Positions 33,593 to 41,112 of a DNA stretch of 64,000 nt are shown piece by piece. The notes beneath the pieces are model-generated. The model had not been told where the DNA came from. It saw only the letters and a list, made by a program, of their open reading frames with translations, and did no database searches. Made by a program: the position numbers and the translations under genes. Origin of the DNA: Aquipuribacter nitratireducens (lineage in GTDB: Bacteria > Actinomycetota > Actinomycetes > Actinomycetales > JBBAYJ01); the NCBI RefSeq assembly GCF_037860835.1, contig NZ_JBBEOG010000006.1, forward strand, positions 124,001 through 188,000, read 5' to 3'. Every line of letters begins with the position of its first letter. Positions within the stretch are counted from its first letter, which is position 1.

Positions 33593-33598
33593 TACCCT
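33593..33598 (+). promoter_or_regulatory. Putative -10 box, leaderless type
   Basis: TACCCT ends 7 bases before the GTG of the MOSC-domain gene. No ribosome-binding site lies between, so a leaderless message is predicted. It lies close to the divergent WYL regulator start. Confidence 0.35.
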
Positions 33599-33605
33599 CG
33601 CCGAG

Positions 33606-34451
33606 GTGCACGTAGCGGCCCTCGGTGTCAGCGTCCTCAAGGGCAGCGCGCCCGCGCACCCGGACGTGCTCGAGCTCGCGCCGTACGGCCCGGTCGGGGA
33701 CCGCCGCTTCTGCCTCGTCGACCTCGACCACCCCGGTGGCCCACGGGTGCTCCGCACGGTCGAGAACCCGCGGCTGGTGGCGCTGCGGGCAGCGGAGGAG
33801 GCGGGCGAGCTCGTCGTCGACGTGCCGGGTCAGGGCACGGTCCGCGGGACCGTCCGAGGCGGGCGCGAGGTGGTCGCGGACTACTGGGGGCGCGACGCCC
33901 GGCTCACGGTGCTCGACGGGCCGTGGGCGCCGGCGTTGTCGGCGTACCTCGGCCGGGCGGTGGCGCCGGCCCGGGCCGAGCCGCGGCACGTCGTGTTCGG
34001 CGGCGCCGTCACGCTCGTCACGACCGCCTCGCTCGCCGAGCTCGCACGCCGGGCCCGCGCCGACGGCCACGACACCGCGCCGGACCCCGACGACGAGGCC
34101 GCCCTGGTCGCCGACGCCGAGCGGTTCCGCGCCACCGCCGTCCTCGCCACCCCCGGCGCCGCGCCCTTCGTCGAGGACGAGTGGGTCGGGACGGCGCTCG
34201 TCCTCGGGGACGCCGCCGACGCGCCCGTCGTCCGGGTCGACGGCCCGGTGCCGCGGTGCGCGGTCGTGAGGCTGCGCGCGGGCGCCGGCACCCGTGATCC
34301 CTGGGACCCGCTGCGGCTGCTCGCCGCGGACCGCACCCGCAGCGGCGAGATCGACTTCGGCGTCCGCGCCGAGGTCGTGCGCCCCGGGGTGCTCCGTCCG
34401 GGCGCGTCGGTCGCAACCCGGGACGCGGACGGCCCCGAGGGCGGACACTGA
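33606..34451 (+). CDS. MOSC-domain protein with N-terminal beta barrel
   Basis: 281 residues. The N-terminal MOSC_N barrel (ALGVSVLKGSAP, LELAPYGPVGDRRFCLVD) is followed by a MOSC domain with a single conserved Cys in PVPRCAVVRL near residue 220. The family includes mARC-like and YcbX enzymes that use the molybdenum cofactor to reduce N-hydroxylated compounds; whether Moco is bound here is not seen directly. The GTG start is preceded by a -10 box and no ribosome site. Confidence 0.82.
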   Translation: MHVAALGVSVLKGSAPAHPDVLELAPYGPVGDRRFCLVDLDHPGGPRVLRTVENPRLVALRAAEEAGELVVDVPGQGTVRGTVRGGREVVADYWGRDARLTVLDGPWAPALSAYLGRAVAPARAEPRHVVFGGAVTLVTTASLAELARRARADGHDTAPDPDDEAALVADAERFRATAVLATPGAAPFVEDEWVGTALVLGDAADAPVVRVDGPVPRCAVVRLRAGAGTRDPWDPLRLLAADRTRSGEIDFGVRAEVVRPGVLRPGASVATRDADGPEGGH

Positions 34452-34455
34452 CCGC

Positions 34456-34914
34456 ATGTTCGAGCAGATCGGTGGGCTCCCCCTGCACCCCCTGGTCGTC
34501 CACGCCGTCGTCGTCCTCGTCCCCCTCACGACCCTCGGAGCCCTCCTCGTCGCGGTCCGACCGCGGTGGGCGCGTCCGTACGCCCCGCTCGTCGCCGCCG
34601 GCGCCGTCGCGTCCGCGGGAGCCGCGCTCGTCGCGCAGCAGGCCGGCGAGGCGCTGCAGGTGGCCCTCGCGCTCGAGACGCCGCTGCTGAGCGACCACGG
34701 CCGCTGGGGCCTCTACACGGTGGTGGCGAGCGTCGCGCTCGCCGTCCTCGCGGTCGCCACGACGGTGCTCACGTTCCGCGGCCCGGGCACCGGCACGGCG
34801 TGGCGACTGGCCGCGTGGCTCACGGTCGTGGCCGGCGCCGCCGCGACGCTGTTCGCCGTGCTCGCCGGCGAGACGGGCGCGACGTCGCGGTGGGGGTTCG
34901 TCTTCGGCGGCTGA
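34456..34914 (+). CDS. DUF2231 membrane protein
   Basis: 152 residues with four predicted membrane helices and the N-terminal GLPLHPLVVHAVVVLVPLT motif that defines DUF2231, whose paired His may bind haem or metal. The function is unknown. ATG lies 4 bases after the MOSC gene, so the two are probably cotranscribed. Confidence 0.85.
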   Translation: MFEQIGGLPLHPLVVHAVVVLVPLTTLGALLVAVRPRWARPYAPLVAAGAVASAGAALVAQQAGEALQVALALETPLLSDHGRWGLYTVVASVALAVLAVATTVLTFRGPGTGTAWRLAAWLTVVAGAAATLFAVLAGETGATSRWGFVFGG

Positions 34915-34926
34915 GACCCGCCCCCG

Positions 34927-35091
34927 TCAGTCCCGCTGGACGACGGCCCGGAGCTTGAACCAGCCCCACACGGCGGTGGCGAGGAACAGGACGAGCCCGA
35001 TGGCGAGGAGCCAGAGCAGGCCCTCGACGACGGCGCCGACGAGCGTCACCACCAGCCACAGGACGAGCAGGACGACGAGCAGCGCCTTCAT
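34927..35091 (-). CDS. Small hydrophobic protein, two membrane segments
   Basis: 54 residues with ATG start, made of two hydrophobic stretches (about 2-22 and 25-43) and a basic C-terminal KLRAVVQRD tail. Hydrophobic proteins of this kind are common and mostly unstudied in actinobacteria. Codon use fits a real gene: third positions are almost all G or C. It lies downstream of the CDP-alcohol phosphatidyltransferase gene on the same strand, 10 bases away, and may be cotranscribed. Confidence 0.6.
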   Translation of the reverse strand: MKALLVVLLVLWLVVTLVGAVVEGLLWLLAIGLVLFLATAVWGWFKLRAVVQRD

Positions 35092-35101
35092 GGCGACGAC
35101 G

Positions 35102-35710
35102 CTACGACCGGGCGCGCACCGTCGCGATTCGTGACGTACCGCGGCGGCCCTCCCGCTCCAGCCGGACGACGTCCCGCCCGAACGACCACACGAGGGCGGT
35201 GAGCGCCGCGGCGCACGCGAGGACCCCGGCGACGGGCGGCACGCCGGGCACGAGCAGGGCCGCCACGGGCACGAGCAGCGCCGGCCCCTGGACGGCCGCG
35301 ACGACCCGGCGGGCGAGGGAGTACGGCAGCGGCGCCCGCAGCGCCGGCCGGAGCGCCCCGGCGAGCCCGAAGGCGTAGCGGAGCAGACCTGCCGTGAGCA
35401 CCCACGCGCCGACGAACGGGGCCGCCGCCACGGCGAGGACGAGGACCGCCGCGGCGTCGGTCTCCATGTCGAGGCGGGCGCCGCGCGTCGTCGTCACGGT
35501 GCGACGGGCCACCGCGCCGTCGACGGCGTCGAGCGCGAGCACGGGCACCGCGAGGAGGAGCACCGGTCCGGCCCACGACGACGGCGTCGCGAGGGGCGCC
35601 GTCGTCGTGGGCCACACCACGAGCGCCGCGACGACGACGAGCAGTCCGGCCCGCACGAGCGTGACCACGTCCGCCGGTGTCAGGCTCGGGGGGTGGCCAC
35701 GGACGAGCAC
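35102..35710 (-). CDS. CDP-alcohol phosphatidyltransferase
   Basis: 202 residues with about five membrane helices. The catalytic D-x2-D-G-x2-A-R-x8-G-x3-D-x3-D motif is complete: DAVDGAVARR followed by GARLDMETD. The family moves a phosphatidyl group from CDP-diacylglycerol to an alcohol such as inositol, glycerol phosphate or a sugar alcohol; the acceptor cannot be read. The GTG at 35710 overlaps the start of the divergent dehydrogenase by 18 bases, and a shorter start is possible. It opposes the pterin/glycosyltransferase operon and may supply its lipid part. Confidence 0.85.
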   Translation of the reverse strand: MLVRGHPPSLTPADVVTLVRAGLLVVVAALVVWPTTTAPLATPSSWAGPVLLLAVPVLALDAVDGAVARRTVTTTRGARLDMETDAAAVLVLAVAAAPFVGAWVLTAGLLRYAFGLAGALRPALRAPLPYSLARRVVAAVQGPALLVPVAALLVPGVPPVAGVLACAAALTALVWSFGRDVVRLEREGRRGTSRIATVRARS

Positions 35711-36733
35711 CACCCCACGATGCGCCCCGCGACCGCGTCCCGCCCGCCGACCGCGCGGGCGCTGTGGGTCGAGGGCGAGGGCGTGCTCGCCGTCCGCGAC
35801 CAGCCCCTCGAGGACCCGGGACCGGAGGAGGTCCGCGTCCGCACGCTCGCGAGCGGCGTGAGCCGCGGCACCGAGCGGCTCGTGCTCACCGGCCGGGTGC
35901 CCGCGTCGCAGCGGGACCGGATGCGGGCACCGTTCCAGCACGGCGACCTGCCGTGGCCCGTGAGCCACGGCTACCTCGCCGTCGGTGTCGTGGAGGCCGG
36001 CCCGCCCGCGCTCCGGGACCGCACGGTGTTCTGCCTGCACCCGCACCACGACCGCTTCGTCGTGCCGGCTGCGGCCGTCCACGTCGTCCCGGACGGCGTG
36101 CCGGCTCGCCGTGCGGTCCTCGCGGGCACCGTGGAGACCGCCGTCAACGCCCTCTGGGACGCGGGTGTGCGGCTCGGGGACAGCGTCGCGGTCGTCGGTG
36201 CCGGCATGGTGGGCGCGTGCGTCGCGCGCCTCGCCGCGCAGGTGCCGGGCTGCCGTGTCGACCTCGTCGACCCGGCTCCGGAGCGGGCTGTGCTGGCCGG
36301 CGCGCTCGGCGTCTCCCACCGGACGCCCGAGGAGCTCGACGGCGTCGTCGGCAGCCACGACGTCGTCGTCCACGCCTCCGCGACCGCCGCCGGGCTCGCG
36401 CTCGCCCTCCGGCTCGCGCCCGACGACGGGGAGGTCGTCGAGCTGTCGTGGTTCGGCAGCCACGCCCCGGAGGTCCCGCTCGGGGACGACGTGCACGCGC
36501 GCCGGGTCGCGATCCGCCCCAGCCAGGTGGGAGCGGTGGCGCGGGCGCGCCGCGAACGGCGCACCCCCGCCGACCGGCTCGCCCTCGCCCTCCGGCTCCT
36601 CACCGACCCGGCGTTCGACCACCTCCTGGGCCCGGAGGTCCCCCTCGACGACGCGCCGACGGTCCTGCCCGGGCTGCTGCTGGACGACGCCGGTGGCGGC
36701 GGTCCCTGCCCCGTGATCACCTACGGGGCATGA
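35693..36733 (+). CDS. Zinc-independent MDR-family dehydrogenase (BchC-like)
   Basis: 346 residues from GTG 35693; an ATG at 35720 is an alternative start. The MDR fold shows VSRGTERLVLTG and PVSHGYLAVGVVE in the substrate domain, and VVGAGMVGACVARLAA as the NAD(P) Rossmann motif. The catalytic zinc ligand Cys of alcohol dehydrogenases is replaced by Ser in SRGTE, the pattern of BchC-like dehydrogenases. No photosynthesis genes are near, so the substrate is probably another oxygenated ring or side chain. It is the first gene of a five-gene coupled operon. Confidence 0.82.
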   Translation: MATDEHHPTMRPATASRPPTARALWVEGEGVLAVRDQPLEDPGPEEVRVRTLASGVSRGTERLVLTGRVPASQRDRMRAPFQHGDLPWPVSHGYLAVGVVEAGPPALRDRTVFCLHPHHDRFVVPAAAVHVVPDGVPARRAVLAGTVETAVNALWDAGVRLGDSVAVVGAGMVGACVARLAAQVPGCRVDLVDPAPERAVLAGALGVSHRTPEELDGVVGSHDVVVHASATAAGLALALRLAPDDGEVVELSWFGSHAPEVPLGDDVHARRVAIRPSQVGAVARARRERRTPADRLALALRLLTDPAFDHLLGPEVPLDDAPTVLPGLLLDDAGGGGPCPVITYGA

Positions 36734-37206
36734 CGACCCGTCAGGCCCCGATCGCCGTCGAGCACGCCGTCACCGTCAGCGACTCGATGATGGTCGCCCA
36801 CTCCCTGCCCCGACCGGTCTTCGGGCCCGCGCAGGCCCTCCACGGCGCGACGTTCGTCGTGCGGGCGACGTTCCGCCGCGACGGGCTCGACGACGACGGC
36901 GTGGTCGTCGACATCGGGGCCGCCCAGGAGGTGCTCCGCGACGCCCTCGCCGACCTCACGTACACGAACCTCGACGACCACCCGGACCTGCAGGGCGTCG
37001 TCACGACCACCGAGGTGCTCGCGGGTCTCGTCGCCGCGCGTCTCGTGCGCCGGGCCGCCGCCGGTGACCTCCGCGGTGCGGGGACCGACCTCACGGCGGT
37101 CGTCGTCGAGCTCGGCGAGACCCCGCAGGCCGCCGCCTCGTGCACGGTCCGGCTGCGGGAGCCCGGCGCCGGGCCGGTCGACCGCTGGCCGTGGGCGCCG
37201 CGCTGA
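36730..37206 (+). CDS. 6-pyruvoyltetrahydropterin synthase/QueD-like protein
   Basis: 158 residues of the PTPS/QueD T-fold, whose members work on dihydroneopterin triphosphate. AHSL (H24), ALHGATF (H38) and VVDIGAAQEVL with DHPDLQGVVTTTEVLA follow the family in order. Two key positions differ: Ala40 stands where HGH would give the third zinc His, and no Cys precedes H38 where QueD has its catalytic Cys. The protein may bind its pterin differently or do another reaction. ATGA overlap with the dehydrogenase gene; no queC or queE is in the window, so queuosine synthesis is unlikely. Confidence 0.75.
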   Translation: MTTRQAPIAVEHAVTVSDSMMVAHSLPRPVFGPAQALHGATFVVRATFRRDGLDDDGVVVDIGAAQEVLRDALADLTYTNLDDHPDLQGVVTTTEVLAGLVAARLVRRAAAGDLRGAGTDLTAVVVELGETPQAAASCTVRLREPGAGPVDRWPWAPR

Positions 37207-38279
37207 CCGGGCCGACGGTGCCGCTCGGGTGGATCGTGCCCGGCGACGTCGACCGGCCCACCGGCGGCAACGTGTGGGACCGGGAGGTGGCCGCGGCTCT
37301 CCGGGCGGCCGGGACGGAGGTCCGGTGGCGACCCGTCGCGGGGGCGTGGCCCGTGCCCCCGGAGGGCCCCGGCGACCTGGTCGAGGCGCTGGCCGAGGTA
37401 GGTCGCGTCGCGGTCGTCGACGGACTCGTCGCTGCCGCGTGGCCGGACGTCCTCGAGGAGGCGTCGCGACGGGCACGACTCGGTCTCGTCGTCCACCTGC
37501 CCCTCGCGCTCGAGACCGGCCTGAGGCCGGACGACGCCGAGCGGCTCGACGCCCTCGAGACACGCGCCCTCGCCGCGGTCGACGTCGTCGTCGCGACGTC
37601 GCAGTGGTGCGCCGGACGGCTCCGGGGGCGCACGCGGACGCCCGTCCGCGTCGCCCGTCCCGGGACGAGGCCGCCGGCCCTCGCCCCGCCCGACCGCCCC
37701 GGTGACGGGACCCGGCTGCTCGCCGTCGGCTCGCTCACCCCCCGCAAGGGTCACGACGTGCTGCTGGACGCCCTCCACCGCCCGGCCGCGCCGGACGTCC
37801 CGTGGCGGCTCCGGCTGGTCGGCCCGGCACCCGACCCCGCCCACGAGCGGCGCCTGCGGGACCTCGCCGCCGCGCTGCCGCACCCGGACCGGGTCGCGTT
37901 CGTGGGACCGCGGACCGGCGCGGACCTCGACGCGGAGTACGCGTGGGCCGACCTCCTCGTCGTCCCGTCGCACCGGGAGACCTACGGGATGGTCGTGACC
38001 GAGGCGCTCGCGCGCAGGCTGCCGTGCCTCGTGACGACCGGCAGCGGCCTCGAGGAGGCGCTGGGCGAGGTGGCCGGGCGGCACCCCGGGCTGCTCGTGC
38101 CCCCCGGCGACGCGGCTGCGCTCGCCGACGCGCTCACGACGTGGTGGGCGGACGCGGACCTCCGGGCGGGGCTGCGCGACCTCGCCCGCCGGCGCGGCGC
38201 GGCGCTCACCGCGCCGGGCGGCGGCTGGGACGCGACGGCCGCCGCCGTCCACGACGCCCTGCTCGGGGCGCGGGCATGA
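37191..38279 (+). CDS. Family 4 glycosyltransferase
   Basis: 362 residues of GT-B fold. The C-terminal nucleotide-sugar domain has LLAVGSLTPRKGHDVLLDAL, ADLLVVPSHRETYGMVVTEALA with the E-x7-E pair, and LLVPPGD. The N-terminal domain has GWIVPGDVDRPTGGN, a typical GT4 opening. GTG 37191 lies inside the PTPS-like gene (16-base overlap). No signal or membrane segment. The position between pterin-synthase-like and methyltransferase genes suggests the sugar goes to the compound they make. Confidence 0.86.
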   Translation: MGAALTGPTVPLGWIVPGDVDRPTGGNVWDREVAAALRAAGTEVRWRPVAGAWPVPPEGPGDLVEALAEVGRVAVVDGLVAAAWPDVLEEASRRARLGLVVHLPLALETGLRPDDAERLDALETRALAAVDVVVATSQWCAGRLRGRTRTPVRVARPGTRPPALAPPDRPGDGTRLLAVGSLTPRKGHDVLLDALHRPAAPDVPWRLRLVGPAPDPAHERRLRDLAAALPHPDRVAFVGPRTGADLDAEYAWADLLVVPSHRETYGMVVTEALARRLPCLVTTGSGLEEALGEVAGRHPGLLVPPGDAAALADALTTWWADADLRAGLRDLARRRGAALTAPGGGWDATAAAVHDALLGARA

Positions 38280-39289
38280 GCCCGCTGCGCGGGGCGGGAC
38301 CCGTCGGCGGCAGCGACGACGGCAGCGACGACGGCAACGACGACGGCAGCGACGACGAGGCCGGCGGGTACGACGTGGCGTGGCTCGACCTCCGAGCCGA
38401 CGCCGACGACAGAGCCCGTTCGGACGCCCTCCTCGCCGACCTGGGCAACGCTCTCCGACCGGGCGTCACCGCTGCCGACCCGCCGGGCGATCACGTGCTC
38501 GACCTCGGGTGCGGGACGGGGGCGATGGCCCGCTGGTGCCTCGACCGGTTCGGCCCGCGAGCCACGGACACGGTCGTCACGCTCGTCGACCCCGACGGCC
38601 GGCTCCTCGAGGTCGCGAGGAGCCGGCTCGCCGCGGCGCCGGGCCGGGTCCTCACGACCGTCGCCGCCGGCTGCGACGACCTCGCGCGGCTCCTCGCCGA
38701 CCCGCCGGAGGGGCGCCGGGTCGACGCGGTCGTCGCGAGCGCGCTGCTCGACGTCGTGCCCGCCGCCTCGGTCGTGCACCTCGCGCGCGCGGTCGCCGGC
38801 GCCGGTGTGCCGCTGCTCGCCGCGCTGACCGTGACCGGGACCGTGCGCCTCGACCCGCAGCACCCCTGGGACGAGGTCGCCGCGGCGGCCGTCGCCCGCA
38901 CCGCCCGCCGCGACGGGGCCGCCGGGCCGGGTGCGGCCGGCCTGCTCGTCGACGCGGCGACCGCGCAGGGGTGCCGCGCTGTCGCGCGGTCCACGCCCTG
39001 GCACCTCGACCCGGCGCGGGACGGGGCGCTCGTGGCGGCGTGGTGGGAGGGCTACGCGGCCGCCGCCCGTCACGGCGCCCGCACACCCGAGGAGCGCACA
39101 GCTCTCGACGTGTGGGCGGCCGACCACAGGTCCGCGCTCGAGCGGGGTGCGCTCGTGGTGCAGGTCGGCCACGACGACGTGCTGGTCCTGCCGGGCCACG
39201 CCGCCCGGTCACGTCTGTCTGCGTTTCTGTCGACATCCGTGCCGGATGTCGACAGAAACGCAGACGTGGGGGGAACCGCGGACGCATGA
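38276..39289 (+). CDS. Class I SAM-dependent methyltransferase, C-terminus encoded by a repeat
   Basis: 337 residues. The SAM motif I is HVLDLGCGTGAMARWC, with LVDPDGRLLEVAR as motif II and VVASALLDVVP as the post-motif. An N-terminal run of Gly-Ser-Asp-Asp units precedes the domain. The last 24 residues (from about 314) are encoded by palindromic repeat copy C and its flank, giving SAFLSTSVPDVDRNADV, unrelated to methyltransferase folds; the native C-terminus probably ended near 310. ATGA overlap with the glycosyltransferase gene. The substrate is unknown. Confidence 0.83.
   Translation: MSPLRGAGPVGGSDDGSDDGNDDGSDDEAGGYDVAWLDLRADADDRARSDALLADLGNALRPGVTAADPPGDHVLDLGCGTGAMARWCLDRFGPRATDTVVTLVDPDGRLLEVARSRLAAAPGRVLTTVAAGCDDLARLLADPPEGRRVDAVVASALLDVVPAASVVHLARAVAGAGVPLLAALTVTGTVRLDPQHPWDEVAAAAVARTARRDGAAGPGAAGLLVDAATAQGCRAVARSTPWHLDPARDGALVAAWWEGYAAAARHGARTPEERTALDVWAADHRSALERGALVVQVGHDDVLVLPGHAARSRLSAFLSTSVPDVDRNADVGGTADA
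38309..38356 (+). repeat. 12-base tandem repeat in the methyltransferase N-terminus
   Basis: Four in-frame copies of GGCAGCGACGAC (third copy GGCAACGACGAC), encoding Gly-Ser/Asn-Asp-Asp units ahead of the catalytic domain. Probably a disordered acidic spacer that can change length. Confidence 0.85.
39216..39265. repeat. Dispersed palindromic repeat, copy C, inside a coding region
   Basis: The left 38 bases match copies A and B. Here the palindrome is much longer: 39217-39265 is a perfect inverted repeat with 22-base arms and a 5-base loop (GTGCC). It lies in the last codons of the methyltransferase gene and 34 bases before the flippase-like gene. A perfect 49-base palindrome would extrude as a very stable hairpin in DNA or RNA. 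Confidence 0.88.
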
Positions 39290-39298
39290 GGACGCGTC

Positions 39299-40321
39299 GT
39301 GACGCACGATGGGGTCGTGTCCGCACCGCCCGCCACCCCGACGCGGACGGGTCGGCGGCGCCTGCCCCGCCGGGTGCGCCTCGCGCTCCGGCTCGCCGCG
39401 ACCGCGGCCGCGCTCGCGGCGGTGGCGCTGGTCGTGGGAGCGGACGCCGTCCGGGCGGGCACGGCGGTGCTGAGCCCCGGTCCTGTCGTGGCGGCACTCG
39501 CCCTCGGTGCGCTGTGGCGCGCTCTCGCCACCGCCCGCTGGCTGGTGGTGGCCCGGGCGCTGGGGGCTCCGCTGGCACCGGCGGGCGCGTACGCGGAGTA
39601 CACCCGCAGCGAGCTCGTCAACCAGGTCGTCCCCGGCGGTGTCGTCGGGGACCTCGACCGGGCGCGGCGGCACGGGACGACCGTGGGGCTGCTCCCGGCG
39701 GCACGCGGCGTCGTCGTCGAGCGGGTCCTGGGACAGGCGACGCTCGTCGCCGCGACAGCGGTCGCCGTGGCGTCCCACCCGTCGCTGCTCGGTGTGGCGG
39801 ACGGTGTCGACGGGCGGACCGTCACGGTCCTCGCCGCCGCGGCCGTCGTCGCGCCCGTCGTCGTCCTGCTGCTGTGGCAGCCGTGGCGCACCGCCTCGGG
39901 GCCCAGGTCACGGGGCACCGTCGGGCGGTGGGCGGCGGCCGTCGGCCTCGGCGCGGTCGCCTCGCTCGGCGTGCTCGCGTGCTTCGTCGCGACCTTCGTG
40001 CTCGCGGCGCGCGCAACGGGCAGCGACGCGGCCGTCGCCGACCTCCTCCCCGCCGTCCTCGTCACGCTCCTCGTCTCCGGGGTCCCCCTCACCGTGGCCG
40101 GGTGGGGCGCACGCGAGGCGGGCGCGGCGCTCGCCTTCGCGAGCGTCGGCCTCGGAGCCGCGGAGGGCGTCGCGACCTCCGTCGGGTACGGCCTGCTCGC
40201 CCTCGTCGCCGCGCTGCCCGGGCTGCTACCGCTCGCGCTGCCCCACCGGAGCACCCGTCCGGAGGGCCGCGGCGAGGTCGAGGTCGAAGCACACGTCGTC
40301 GCCCAGCCGGAACGTCCGTGA
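39299..40321 (+). CDS. UPF0104/flippase-like integral membrane protein
   Basis: 340 residues with about eight hydrophobic segments. It matches the lysylphosphatidylglycerol synthase transmembrane (UPF0104) family, with ELVNQVVPGGVVGDLDRARR after the third helix and a VPLTVAGWGAREAGAALAF segment near the end. Relatives move lipid-linked sugars or aminoacyl-lipids across the membrane. GTG at 39299, with GTG 39317 also possible. The C-terminal 96 bases overlap the convergent pyrimidine reductase gene. In context it may export or flip the glycosylated product of the upstream genes. Confidence 0.82.
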   Translation: MTHDGVVSAPPATPTRTGRRRLPRRVRLALRLAATAAALAAVALVVGADAVRAGTAVLSPGPVVAALALGALWRALATARWLVVARALGAPLAPAGAYAEYTRSELVNQVVPGGVVGDLDRARRHGTTVGLLPAARGVVVERVLGQATLVAATAVAVASHPSLLGVADGVDGRTVTVLAAAAVVAPVVVLLLWQPWRTASGPRSRGTVGRWAAAVGLGAVASLGVLACFVATFVLAARATGSDAAVADLLPAVLVTLLVSGVPLTVAGWGAREAGAALAFASVGLGAAEGVATSVGYGLLALVAALPGLLPLALPHRSTRPEGRGEVEVEAHVVAQPERP

Positions 40322-41053
40322 CGGTGGGCGCAGGGCGTCCCGCGCGAGGGCCGGTCCGGGGACCCCGAGGCCGGTCGTGCCGTCCGCGCCGAGGAGGACC
40401 GGCGCCACGCTGAGGTGGAGCCGGTCGAGGGCCCCCGCCCGCAGGAACCGCGACACGGTCCGGCCGCCACCCTCGACGAGGACCCGGACGAGACCTCGGT
40501 CCGCGAGCCGGTCGAGGACGTCGTGCGGGTCGACCCCGCGCCGCTCGTCGCACGGGACCGCGAGCACGCGGACCGGCCCGTCCCCGGTCACCGCGCGGCG
40601 CGCCGCCGCCTCGTGCGCCTCCGCCACGCACCACGTCACCGGGGCGCCGTCGGACAGCACCCGGGCCGTCAGCGGCGCACGCGCGGCGGGGTCGAGCACG
40701 ACACGGTGCGGGTCCCGGCCCACGACGCTGCGCACGGTGAGGCGGGGGTCGTCGGACACGACCGTGCCCACCCCCACGAGGACGGCGTCGACGAGGGCAC
40801 GGAGCCGGTGCAGGTGCTCGCGGTCGGCCTCGCCCGTGACGTGGACGGCGTCACCGGTGCGGGTGGCGATGCACCCGTCGAGGCTCTGCCCGAGCTGCGC
40901 GAGCGCGAAGCGCCCGGGGGCCGTCGCGACCGGACCGTAGAGGGCGAGCAGGTCCGCGGCCTCGGCGTCCGCGGGCGCCGGACGGGCACCACCGGCCCGG
41001 GCGGCCGGGGACCGCAGCCACGCCCAGGCGGCGGTCGCGTCGACGGGCCCCAC
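40226..41053 (-). CDS. RibD C-terminal-type pyrimidine/dihydrofolate reductase
   Basis: 275 residues of the RibD_C/DHFR-like fold without the deaminase half of RibD. NADPH-site motifs include ALAQLGQSLDGCIATRTG, HRLRALVDAVLVGVGTVVSDDP and VLVEGGGRTVSRFL. Riboflavin-pathway members reduce the ribosyl side chain of 2,5-diamino-6-ribosylaminopyrimidinone phosphate. No other rib gene is in the window, so it may serve the adjoining pterin-like cluster. GTG start; convergent overlap of 96 bases with the flippase-like gene. Confidence 0.84.
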   Translation of the reverse strand: MGPVDATAAWAWLRSPAARAGGARPAPADAEAADLLALYGPVATAPGRFALAQLGQSLDGCIATRTGDAVHVTGEADREHLHRLRALVDAVLVGVGTVVSDDPRLTVRSVVGRDPHRVVLDPAARAPLTARVLSDGAPVTWCVAEAHEAAARRAVTGDGPVRVLAVPCDERRGVDPHDVLDRLADRGLVRVLVEGGGRTVSRFLRAGALDRLHLSVAPVLLGADGTTGLGVPGPALARDALRPPSRTFRLGDDVCFDLDLAAALRTGAPVGQRER

Positions 41054-41112
41054 CGGCCCATCCTCACTCGTCCGTCGTCAGCGTGCGCGCGCGCCGGTGC
41101 ATGCTGTCCCGG

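Noticed and set aside
36730-37206. Queuosine (QueD) role for the PTPS-like gene
   Set aside because: No queC, queE or queF in the window and two catalytic positions are altered.
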